Positions 33,201 through 40,422 of a DNA stretch of 60,061 nt are shown piece after piece. Each line of letters begins with the position of its first letter. Position 1 is the stretch's first letter. The notes beneath the pieces were generated by a model. The model had not been told where the DNA came from and did no database searches. It was given only the letters and a program-made list of their open reading frames with translations. Source of the stretch: an uncultured Thermoguttaceae bacterium (GTDB lineage: Bacteria > Planctomycetota > Planctomycetia > Pirellulales > Thermoguttaceae); the NCBI GenBank assembly GCA_938042245.1, contig CALIRO010000012.1:1-60061 (forward strand). Direction: 5' to 3'. The translations under genes and the position numbers were made by a program.

Positions 33201-34343
33201 GGCCAACCGTTCCGCTTGAGCAGGCTGGCTGGCGGCCAAGGCTTGGCGCGCTAATATGGTCAAGTTCCTAGCCCCGGTGTCCACTACCAGCTTAGCTCGC
33301 TTCAAACTCCCTGCATCGACCAACGGCAACGTAGCACCACCGGTGGGGTCTTTGCGTGCCAATTCCACCAAACCGGGCAGATAGTTGTGATCTTCGTTCG
33401 GCGCCGGCGGCAGCACAGCCCAACTTACATCCACCTGGCCGGCAGGCCCTTGCAACGTGGTCTGAATCGAGAACTCCCCTTCCTCCTGCAGACTTCCGAC
33501 CAGCACCGTCTCTCGGTCGGCACGCAGGGGAGGCAGCTCCAATGGATAAATCTCTCGAATAGCTTTTGGCCAAACCACCTTCTGACCCACAGGCCAAAAG
33601 ACTGGCCCATGCAGCCGACCACTCAATTGTTGGGCAATCGCAGAAGCCTCTGCAGGGGAATCCTCCACCAGGCTGCCGCCCGTCTGAGCTGCCAAGGCCC
33701 CCAGAAGCTGCAGGTCCGGCCCAGGACCAATCGCATAACTATGCACCGAGACTCGGGCATCTTTTAGCTGTTTGACTAAGCCAGCAAAACTTTCCGGATC
33801 CAACAGTCGGGCTTTGCTAGTACCTTTCCCTATATAAAGAATTGTACGGGGTTTATCCTGTTGGGTCCGAAGCTCCGTCAAGGCAACAGAAATCGCCTTA
33901 TGCAAGTCCGTCGCTCCCAACGGAGTGCGCCGGTGGAGTTTCTCGACGGCTTGTTGGATCTGCTCGCTTTGGGGAGCGTGGAAACCATCCGAAAGGGCAA
34001 TGGTGTTCACATCCACACCCAGTAGCTGCACCCGATCCTCCCGGCCTAATGTCTGCAACAGCTGATCCAGCACCTCCAAGCCCTTGACGCGAAAATCGCC
34101 CACCTGGCCAGCGGAGGTATCGAACAAAATGGCCACAGCCACCCCAGAGCTCTCCTTGCTTTCTCCCGGCGCCCGCAAACACAGCCCGAAATACTTCGTC
34201 CCATCTGGATGCGCATAAAGCAGCATTTCTGGAGCTTCCGGTTTGGTGGGGATTGACTCAGCCGACCAAACACTCCCCACCACCAGCCCCGTCATCCCAA
34301 GCACCCACCCGCCAAGCCACATAGACAAGCACCGTCGAGACAT
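30300..34343 (-). CDS. Giant secreted vWA / STN / TPR protein
   Basis: 1347 residues. Signal peptide at 1-28 ('MWLGGWVLGMTGLVVGSVWS'). A von Willebrand A-like domain is at about 55-245; its MIDAS site is degenerate ('FDTSAG' instead of DxSxS). TPR-like helices follow, then a long Glu/Arg/Gln-rich coiled coil at about 480-620. A secretin/TonB short N-terminal (STN) type domain lies at about 690-780 ('IEIHVDTTAVEE', 'LRSALRLFLRQIAPELTYMI'). A Gly/Trp/Met-rich low-complexity stretch is at about 790-825, more TPR at 900-1060, and an all-beta C-terminal domain starts with 'RVSWTGNADVDLLVEEPSG'. The ATG at 34343 was chosen for its GGAGAG with six-base spacing. Role unknown; an extracytoplasmic scaffold is inferred. 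The gene converges on tsaD. Confidence 0.8.
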   Translation of the reverse strand: MSRRCLSMWLGGWVLGMTGLVVGSVWSAESIPTKPEAPEMLLYAHPDGTKYFGLCLRAPGESKESSGVAVAILFDTSAGQVGDFRVKGLEVLDQLLQTLGREDRVQLLGVDVNTIALSDGFHAPQSEQIQQAVEKLHRRTPLGATDLHKAISVALTELRTQQDKPRTILYIGKGTSKARLLDPESFAGLVKQLKDARVSVHSYAIGPGPDLQLLGALAAQTGGSLVEDSPAEASAIAQQLSGRLHGPVFWPVGQKVVWPKAIREIYPLELPPLRADRETVLVGSLQEEGEFSIQTTLQGPAGQVDVSWAVLPPAPNEDHNYLPGLVELARKDPTGGATLPLVDAGSLKRAKLVVDTGARNLTILARQALAASQPAQAERLAQAALKQDPQDPEARAILQAARRQSAGGNPATPAAASKEPALELQGNPAPPAAVPGAGALVEQYQQKQNLLAQMVTTDVTQTINHARSIMAEQPDAAINELKLQMENVRRVPELDEAVRSRLLGQLEAAVREAQRRQQIKEERDRERDINLAKARERTLLQESLLRREEKIRQIMDRFNALMDERKYLQAEEGAMTLQEEAPGVPIGAQALTNVQMQGIFFQTMQTRAERERQFYATLFQVERSHVPFPDEPPIAYPDADTWQQLTARRKERYQAMDLASRGPAEKRILQALDSLTELEIKKFPNIPTLNEVIEYLEGYHKIEIHVDTTAVEEFTQTDRPLPDDFLNFNLKGITLRSALRLFLRQIAPELTYMIDNEVLLITSSAEAEKRLSTKVYPVADLIIPIQTPAFQGGFGGLGGWGMGINSGFGGMGGWGGGMRGWGGGMWNVRPDRLPQPVRDRLNQLLPKKGDQGFRAFSVPEPSAQSPAASSSNNTSHADTLRKELLAITTPEGYQSFFAAHQNPPADPAVVRQAVRELMGDKKFSQVAALIEAALRNHQPQPWMYEALGLALQADGRPLEEIERVVLSALDFAQSPLEMTYIGLYLARLGLDQRALQIYRQAAQLDPRRPEPYLAALQSAQKLGDLQAKQWASLGVLQQAWPKEHIEVWNTARRVAQSVLEELRSAGKTKEAQEFEKAMRAAMARDVLIRVSWTGNADVDLLVEEPSGSICSARNPRSSGGGVLLGDGAARQLDSIREEPAEEIYVCPEGFSGTYRALIRRVWGQMTAGKVQVEVVTHLGTDKQKRIAQILDLKNDETMVVFDLTDGRRKESLQEEQTRNALVDQLTIRQQILAQQIAAAVDPRALAGLAASRTSSGGNNSAGTGSGSYYFPWLVRGAVGYQPVIITLPEGTNLAVTGVVSADRRYVRVTCIPLFSRITDVRIFSSSSGEESQGRLPNTGGGGYAPRP

Positions 34344-35047
34344 GGCCAACTCTCCAACTAAAAAAGCCCAACTACTCCAGACATGCTGTTCCGTTCCAAC
34401 GTCCGGAAGGAGAAAAGCGTACATTGCCCTCAGAAAGGATCGGTTTATCAATCCCTCTGGATAGCTCTATTTTATTCTCCCGAACAGCATTTTGCCAAGT
34501 AAAAACCTCGTATTCTTACGAAGATTTTTCTGGACAAAAGAAGGGGGAAATACTACTTGAGTTGTATTTGAAACCCCACTAAATGGTGGTTCTTTCTTGG
34601 CTCCTTTCTTCTCTTCCCCAAGCCTTTTCAGGAAACCTCTCCCGCGAGGCCAGAAGGAGCTTCGCTTTCTGCCTCCCCAGGGCTTTTCGGCCCAAGATCA
34701 TGCTCTTTCGGGACAAGGGCAAATCTCTGAAGCCTTCCACCGGTGGACTCCCGAAAAACCCAGCCAGATCATTCCCCGGCTGCCACCATCGGAAAGAAGA
34801 ACAGAGGAATCCTAACCAGATGATTCTATGTTTATGCTATGGAACCGGAGCTATTTCCAGAGAATATGTGTTAGCCCGTATATGGTTTGCCAACCTCAGG
34901 AGTTGGCCTCCGAAGAATTCGTAAAAACAAAAGGCCTCATGCAGCCTGAAGCTGCATGAGGCCTTCGGGGCTCTCCCATGGCGGGTTCCATGGGAAGGCC
35001 GGTTCTCCTCGGGATGGTTGGGGAGACACCAGAGTGGCCAGAGGCTC
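34344..35047. other. Intergenic spacer with terminator
   Basis: 700 bp between two minus-strand genes. It contains the promoter region of the vWA/STN gene, a hairpin GCCAAC...GTTGGC (about 34890-34908), and the terminator of the glutamate-rich gene at 34931-34965. The open frames in it show no coding character. Confidence 0.45.
34931..34965 (-). terminator. Intrinsic terminator of the glutamate-rich secreted protein
   Basis: Perfect 15-bp stem AAGGCCTCATGCAGC / GCTGCATGAGGCCTT with a five-base loop, followed on the minus strand by TTGTTTTTAC. Located 83 bases after the gene's stop. Confidence 0.85.
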
Positions 35048-37708
35048 CTAGCGTGCTACTGCGCTGGATGGTCGGGCTGCCGCCCCGGGCTCCGAGGGGT
35101 TTTCTTCATGCGGCCAGAAAGTTCCTGTTAACCACTCAGAAGGATCAGAGAGATCCCACAGTCCCAACAGTGTTCTGCTCCAAGGTTTCAGGAGCTGACC
35201 CAGGCTCCGCCTTAACCCCTCCAACAGGGTAGGATGTTCCAGGCGGGCATCCTCCCCGCCCTTAGGAACCCCAGGCGCCGGAACTGCAGGAGGGGTTTCC
35301 AGGCCCGGTTGGGAATCCTCGCCTGCTTGGGAATTCTCCTGAGAAGGGGATTGCTGAAGTTCTTCGCCAGAGGCACTAGCTTCCGAAGCTCCGAGGCCTT
35401 CTAAATCAGTCGATTCTTCGTTCCCCATCGGATTTTCTCCCGGAGTCTGTAGGTTGTAGGAAGGTTCCGGCACCTGGGCGGACTCTTGCTCTGACTCAGG
35501 AGCATCGATAGGTTGGGAAGTTTCCTTAGGCCAATGGTCAGGATTTTCCAGCCACCATTCATATTTGCCAGTCTCGGGGTGGGAAAACTGGGGCTGGGAG
35601 GTCTGAGTTTGCGGACTCGCACTTTCGGAGACCGGCCCGGGCATGTCCGCCCAGAATAGGTCGGACTGTTCGGAGAGGCTGGCGTTTGGTTTTGGCTCGG
35701 CTGGCCCAGTGGATTCCGATTGCTCCATGCCCGCTGCTTGCCAGGAATCCATCCTGCTCGGAGAAGCTTCTTTCTGCGGATTTTCAGCGGGCGGATTGAC
35801 GCTAGGCTCAGCCCTCAGATCGCTCTGCTGGTTCTCCTGGGATGGCTGTTCCGGATATTCATACCGATCCGTTGGTAGGAACTCTGCCGGGGGTGCGCTT
35901 TGTTCCTCCGTAGGGATTTGCTCAGGCTGCGGGGACGAGGTGTCGGTTGGTCCCTGGGAGACGTTTTCCATCGGTCCGGCGGGTGCTACCCCAACTTCCT
36001 CAGCCTCCTCAGTTTCCGATGCCTTCTCAGACTCCAGAGCTTCCTCAGACTCCATGGGCTCTTCGGATTCCAGTAGCCCTTTGGATTCCATGGCCTCTTC
36101 GGATTCGATGGCCTCCTTAGTTTCCAATGCCTTCTCAGACTCCAGAGCTTCTCCAGACTCCATGGGCTCTTCGGATTCCGGGAACTCCTTCGATTCCACG
36201 GCCTCTTGGGATTCGATGGCCTCCTCCGTTTCCAAGGCCTTTCCAGAATCCATAGGTTCCTCTAGTGGGGAAAATTGAGCAGATTCGGCAGGAGGGGTGT
36301 AGTTAGCTTCTCCTCCACCATAGTTAGGTTCATATTCCCAGCTAGGAGACATTTCGGGCGAAAGTTCCTGACCGAGGGGGCCCCCATCCAAATTCCCCGC
36401 TTCGGGAGAGATACCATGTAGGTTCTCCCCTTCCGGAGACATAGAAGTTTCTGCCTCATCGGTGGGCAGAGGGTGGACCTCTTGGGCTTCCTCTGGGAGT
36501 GTTTCAGATTGGGGTTGCTCCGGAGGCATTAGAGGCTCGGATTGTTCCGTAGGTGAGGGCTGTTCTGGCAGATCGGCCGAGGAAGCCATGGCATTTGCTT
36601 CGGAGGAAAGTACGTCTTGGTTATCTGGTAAGCTTTGCTCGGCTGGTTCGGGCATCAGTTGGGATTCGAGGGGGGGTTGCATCTGTTCGGACTCTTCTGA
36701 GATATCTAATTGTTCAGTAGCTTCCCAATTTTCCTCTTCAGTAGCTTCCCGGTCTTCTTCATCCTCCCAGGTTTCTTCCTCTTGAGCGGATTCAGTCTCT
36801 TGCACGGCAGCTTCGTCTTTCTCCTCTGCCTCCTCAGTAGCTAGCATATGGTCGGTGCTTTCATCAGGCGTCATCTGGCTTTCGGAGGTTGGGTGTTCTG
36901 GCAGGACTTCTGTTTCGTTAGCCGGGCTAAAGGGGGATTGTCGATCCGAGGTTTCTCCCGCTTTTTGGGGGGAGAGCTGTTCAGAAGACTGGTTTTCCTC
37001 TAGCAGCTCGATGGCCCCTCCAAGAGGAGCTCCCAACTCTTCAAAAGAATCATCGGGCAGTGTCTGTGTTTGCTCTAAATCGGCCGAAGTGCTATCCTCA
37101 GGCCACATCGGGGTATTGATAGGGGTATGGGGAGAATTTGTGCCATAGCGCTGGAAATACTCCTCCATACTTTGGACTTCTCCTTCCGGATCGGAAGGGC
37201 CGGTCTGATGCGGGACGTCCTCTGTTTGCCCGTTTTCATCCAAGCAAACGGATGGTGCTTGGTTCTCCTCTAGTTCTTGGTCCCCACTTTGGCTTTCGGA
37301 AAGTTCCTCTACGCTCGGTTGAGGTTCGGAACCAGACAGGGCATGTTCATTAGTAGGAGTGGGTTCGAAAGATTCTGCCGATTCGGTACTGTCGGTTTGC
37401 ACAGTCCAAGTTTCTTGGTTAGGCAGGGTATCCCAGGCTGGATGGGCGGCGCTGGTCGGATCGGTATCCTCCTGCTGCGTTAGCGCTGTGTTCGACTCTT
37501 GTGGCATGCAATCCTGGCGGATGAGGGTCGTAGCAGGAGGACAGGTGGACTCCTCCCACCAACTCCACTCCGAATGGGGAGGGCAGTAGACCCACGGCTG
37601 CCAACTGTTCGACTGGGCCAGGGCTACTCCAAGCGCCCCTAGCCACACTCCTAGCACCCCAACGCTCCCAAGGAGAGCAAAACCTCTGGAAAAATCGACC
37701 TGTCTCAT
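35048..37708 (-). CDS. Secreted Glu/Ser/Pro-rich repetitive protein
   Basis: 886 residues. Signal peptide at 1-31 ('GFALLGSVGVLGVWLGALGV') with probable cleavage after 'ALA'. The mature protein is very acidic and low in complexity: Glu, Ser, Pro, Gln and Thr dominate from residue 60 to 830, with no recognisable enzyme domain. A pentapeptide-like pattern (E-S-x-E-A/P) is concentrated at residues 480-565 and is encoded by 108-bp DNA repeats. A short Trp/Cys-containing segment follows the signal peptide ('WVYCPPHSEWSWWEE'). The last 60 residues contain an amphipathic stretch. Such composition suggests a disordered, possibly surface or periplasmic, cation-binding polymer, which is inference. GGAGG lies 11 bases before the ATG at 37708; the frame extends to 37744. 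Confidence 0.7.
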   Translation of the reverse strand: MRQVDFSRGFALLGSVGVLGVWLGALGVALAQSNSWQPWVYCPPHSEWSWWEESTCPPATTLIRQDCMPQESNTALTQQEDTDPTSAAHPAWDTLPNQETWTVQTDSTESAESFEPTPTNEHALSGSEPQPSVEELSESQSGDQELEENQAPSVCLDENGQTEDVPHQTGPSDPEGEVQSMEEYFQRYGTNSPHTPINTPMWPEDSTSADLEQTQTLPDDSFEELGAPLGGAIELLEENQSSEQLSPQKAGETSDRQSPFSPANETEVLPEHPTSESQMTPDESTDHMLATEEAEEKDEAAVQETESAQEEETWEDEEDREATEEENWEATEQLDISEESEQMQPPLESQLMPEPAEQSLPDNQDVLSSEANAMASSADLPEQPSPTEQSEPLMPPEQPQSETLPEEAQEVHPLPTDEAETSMSPEGENLHGISPEAGNLDGGPLGQELSPEMSPSWEYEPNYGGGEANYTPPAESAQFSPLEEPMDSGKALETEEAIESQEAVESKEFPESEEPMESGEALESEKALETKEAIESEEAMESKGLLESEEPMESEEALESEKASETEEAEEVGVAPAGPMENVSQGPTDTSSPQPEQIPTEEQSAPPAEFLPTDRYEYPEQPSQENQQSDLRAEPSVNPPAENPQKEASPSRMDSWQAAGMEQSESTGPAEPKPNASLSEQSDLFWADMPGPVSESASPQTQTSQPQFSHPETGKYEWWLENPDHWPKETSQPIDAPESEQESAQVPEPSYNLQTPGENPMGNEESTDLEGLGASEASASGEELQQSPSQENSQAGEDSQPGLETPPAVPAPGVPKGGEDARLEHPTLLEGLRRSLGQLLKPWSRTLLGLWDLSDPSEWLTGTFWPHEENPSEPGAAARPSSAVAR
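36021..36260. repeat. 108-bp tandem repeat inside the glutamate-rich gene
   Basis: GCCTTCTCAGACTCC at 36021 recurs at 36129, and a third partial unit starts at 36237, giving an exact period of 108 bp (36 codons). The two full units differ by scattered substitutions that keep the frame. Inside each unit the Glu-Ser-x-Glu-Ala pattern repeats again, so expansion occurred at two scales. Confidence 0.8.
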
Positions 37709-38333
37709 TGTGAAGGATCCTCCCATGAGAAAAAACCATTCCAAAAAACGCTATATCTAGAGCCCGAGATGGCCTGGGGGCCAACCCTTTCCCAAACCAC
37801 TCCAGATCTCCACTCCAAGGATGTGATAGATAGGGCAGTTGACTCTACAGGGGGAGTTGCTCCACAGACGGAGAGCCGTTCGGGAGACTATCTGGTAGGA
37901 AATACCCAGAAAGGCGGATTCCTTTACGGGGTAGGAGGCGAGGGAGGTAGGCGGCTCCCGGCCGTTGTACCTTATCGGAGAGACCTTCTCTCGATGTTTA
38001 GGCAATTGACATAAATTGGAGCAGATAAGGGTGATAAGTCTTCTGGGCTTTCTACACAATTGGAGAAGTTTGGCTAATATATCCAAACAGAAAAGACTGC
38101 TAAAAATGTATCAGCTTCCATCATATCCCTTACCGAGCGAAGTCTGCGTAAATGATTTATCTTTCTCGTTCGATAAAGTTTCCAAAGATTTCTGGGTTGG
38201 TTTAGCTTCCCCCTTGCTTTTGCACAGGAGGCTCTTGCTAGCGCCTTTCCCAATCCATTTTGATTCGATATAAATAACAAATACCATTTTTTCTCCGATG
38301 CAGCCGCATTCTTCCCCTCATAGGAGGCTCTCG
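37709..38333. other. Divergent intergenic region
   Basis: 625 bp between the divergent glutamate-rich gene and the flavodoxin-like gene. A TTGACA hexamer at 38005-38010 is followed by A/T-rich DNA, but no -10 element at normal spacing. No gene was supported. Confidence 0.35.
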
Positions 38334-38915
38334 ATGAAAGTGCTTTTGGTAGTAGCCAATCCGAATCCCGGGAGTTTTTGCCATGCCATTGCCCACACCG
38401 CCCAGGACCAATTACAAAAGCTTGGGCATCACGTGGTCTTCCGGGATCTATATGCGGAACGGTTTGATCCTCTGTTGCCCTATGCCGAAATTCCCAAAGA
38501 GGCCCCATTAGACCCGATTCTCCAGCGGTATTGTCAGGAGGTAGCTCAAGCGGATGGATTTGTGGTAGTTCATCCGAACTGGTGGTCCATGCCCCCGGCC
38601 ATTTTAAAAGGTTGGATTGATCGGGTGCTGCGGCAGGGGGTGGCGTACGATTTTACCCAAGAAGGTCTACGTGGGCTGCTCCAAGGCCGTCGGGCCGTCG
38701 TCTTCACTACCTCCAATACTCCTCGAGACGTGGAGTTGAGTCTTTTCGGCGATCCCCTGGAAAACCTCTGGAAAACCTGTATTTTCGGATTTTGCGGACT
38801 GGAAAACTTTTATCGCCGGAATTTCGAGCCGATTGTCGAAAGCACTCTCCAGCAACGTCAAACCTGGCTCGAAGAAGTCCGCCAGATCATCCAGCAACGG
38901 TTCGGCCCCGCGTGA
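38334..38915 (+). CDS. Flavodoxin-fold NAD(P)H oxidoreductase (quinone reductase type)
   Basis: 193 residues, typical of the MdaB/KefF/NQO-like group. It starts 'MKVLLVVANPNPGSFCHAIA', the FMN phosphate-binding loop of flavodoxin-like reductases, and contains 'DGFVVVHPNWWSMPPAILKG' followed by 'WIDRVL', which lines the isoalloxazine site. These cytoplasmic enzymes reduce quinones or other electrophiles by two electrons using NAD(P)H. The ATG at 38334 has AGGAGG seven bases upstream; the frame from 38298 is an unlikely extension. No partner potassium-efflux (Kef) gene is next to it, so a general detoxifying role is more likely. Confidence 0.88.
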   Translation: MKVLLVVANPNPGSFCHAIAHTAQDQLQKLGHHVVFRDLYAERFDPLLPYAEIPKEAPLDPILQRYCQEVAQADGFVVVHPNWWSMPPAILKGWIDRVLRQGVAYDFTQEGLRGLLQGRRAVVFTTSNTPRDVELSLFGDPLENLWKTCIFGFCGLENFYRRNFEPIVESTLQQRQTWLEEVRQIIQQRFGPA

Positions 38916-39307
38916 GCACGCCGGTTGGTCCGATACGCTCCTGCGAAAAGGGAACTTGTTAGCTACATATACAAGCCAGGGGAGTGTTATTCTCCCGCGC
39001 ATGGGGTTCCGGTTTGTGATCCTTCGGCGGACCGAAGAGGCGACCTGGTTAATCCGAGGAAAGCCTTTGGAGGGTGCCTGCCGCGCAAGCGGCAGTCCAG
39101 AACAAATCACCTAGCACAAAAACTAGAGGCCTGCTTTCGCAGGAATGCGTTAGCACACCATTGGGCTGAAGAGTTCCTGCAGTTTTTCTTCTGTATCCGG
39201 AGCTTTCCCACGAATCAAGAAGCTCTTCTTCTCCCGACAGAAGTAGGGACTGACAGGCAAAGGCCCAAGAGCAGTTTGGAGATAGATTCTTAGCTTATTT
39301 GGGGGGT
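38916..39307. other. Intergenic spacer occupied by repeat copy B
   Basis: 392 bp between two plus-strand genes. The centre is the dispersed repeat at 39020-39177; the rest contains no gene or clear signal. Confidence 0.4.
39020..39177 (-). repeat. Dispersed structured repeat, copy B (MITE/REP-like)
   Basis: Aligns with copy A at 7025-7183 over the whole element. Long identical blocks include GCGCAAGCGGC (39083-39093), GTCCAGAACAAAT (39095-39107) and CTAGCACAAAA. The plus strand has CTGCCGC-GCAA-GCGGCAG, a 7-bp hairpin with a GNRA loop (39079-39096). CCTGC-TTTC-GCAGG (39130-39143) reads as a GAAA loop on the minus strand. The right end, TTGGGCTGAAGAG, imperfectly mirrors the left end, CCTTCGGCGGA. 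Confidence 0.7.
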
Positions 39308-40240
39308 ATGTCGAGAAGGGGGTTTCTTTGGTCCAAAAGGGGAACCGAGATGCTATGGGTGGTTTTTGGGGCAATTTGGGGAGGATGGCTTGTTATGGGG
39401 GCCGAGTATGATCCGTTGGATTTGCCGGCAAAGTTTCGGGTGCTTTTGCCGTTACACCAGAAATTGCCGCCTCCCGGGCCGGGCGATTGGTTGGCCGTCC
39501 ATCCGGAGCCGGGACAGACCTACCGGGAATATCTGCGAAGTCGGCCTCAGCGGGCCGATGGCCGCCGCCGGCGGATTTATATCCAGCCGTTGGGCGAATT
39601 TCGCCCGCTGCAGCGAAAAATCCTCCAGCAGACGGCTACCTTCCTGGAACTCTATTTTGGACTACCGGTCCAGATGCAGAAGGAACTGCCGCTTTCCGTC
39701 ATTGCTCCGGAGGCACAGCGGGTGCATCCACTTTGGGGCGATCGGCAGATTTTGACTACCTATGTTTTGGAGAAGGTGCTTCGGCCCAGTTTGCCGGAGG
39801 ATGCGGTGGCCCGCATTGCTCTGACCACAGCCGATCTTTGGCCGGGGCCAGGATGGAATTTTGTCTTCGGCCAGGCATCGCTGGAAGAGCGGGTGGGAGT
39901 CTGGTCGCTTTATCGGAACGGCGATCCGGAACAGAGCAACCAGGCGTATCTTTTGTGTTTGCGGCGGACGCTGAAGACAGCCACCCATGAAGTGGCTCAT
40001 ATGTTTGGGATATTGCACTGTATTTATTTTCAATGTAACATGTGTGGCTCCAACCATCGGGCCGAATCGGATCGAAGGCCGCTTTGGCTCTGCCCAGTCT
40101 GCCTGGCCAAGCTGGTCTATGCTACCGGCGTCGATCCGGCCAGCCGATACGAAAAACTCGCCGACTGGTGCAAACAAAACGGCTTGGAACCCGAAGCACA
40201 ATTCTATGAAAAATCGCTCCAACGCTTACGCAATCAGTGA
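39308..40240 (+). CDS. Archaemetzincin-family zinc metalloprotease, probably exported
   Basis: 310 residues. The signature 'HEVAHMFGILHC' (HExxHxxxxxHC) with the following 'CNMCGSNHRAESDRRPLWLC' and 'PVC' is diagnostic of archaemetzincins (AmzA): three His bind catalytic zinc, Glu is the general base, and four Cys bind a structural zinc. Family members are minimal metzincin peptidases, and some need activation. The N-terminus 'MSRRGFLWSKRGTEMLWV' followed by a hydrophobic stretch resembles a Tat signal, so extracytoplasmic location is inferred; most archaemetzincins are cytoplasmic. The ATG at 39308 follows a G-run; an internal ATG at 39350 with AAAAGGGG upstream is the alternative and would leave an ordinary signal or anchor. 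Confidence 0.88.
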   Translation: MSRRGFLWSKRGTEMLWVVFGAIWGGWLVMGAEYDPLDLPAKFRVLLPLHQKLPPPGPGDWLAVHPEPGQTYREYLRSRPQRADGRRRRIYIQPLGEFRPLQRKILQQTATFLELYFGLPVQMQKELPLSVIAPEAQRVHPLWGDRQILTTYVLEKVLRPSLPEDAVARIALTTADLWPGPGWNFVFGQASLEERVGVWSLYRNGDPEQSNQAYLLCLRRTLKTATHEVAHMFGILHCIYFQCNMCGSNHRAESDRRPLWLCPVCLAKLVYATGVDPASRYEKLADWCKQNGLEPEAQFYEKSLQRLRNQ

Positions 40241-40371
40241 ATATATGAGCATGACAAAGAAAACTCGACGCCCGGTTCTAAAGAAACACCCAAGAAGTTG
40301 CCCTCACCACCCGAGATTCCCACATTGGGGGAATAGGGATTCGGCCTTTTAGATGGAGCAGCGTCTGGCAG

Positions 40372-40384
40372 ACGGTCTTCCATG
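40372..40384. repeat. CGTCTG-G-CAGACG palindrome
   Basis: A perfect 13-base inverted repeat in the short convergent gap between the archaemetzincin and symporter genes. The same half-sites occur in the 26-bp-unit arrays at 26036-26160 and 44505-44521. It could be a remnant of that family or a bidirectional terminator without a T-tract. Confidence 0.4.
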
Positions 40385-40422
40385 CAGGGTAATGGCGTGA
40401 ATGGCATACCCTAGCTTGGTTC

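Noticed and set aside
36001..36260. Tandem repeats as a CRISPR array
   Set aside because: Units are 108 bp, direct, keep the reading frame and have no unique spacers; they belong to the coding sequence.
38005..38033. Sigma-70 promoter upstream of the flavodoxin-like gene (TTGACA)
   Set aside because: The nearest -10-like hexamers are at wrong spacing (about 11 or 20 bases), so it was not called.
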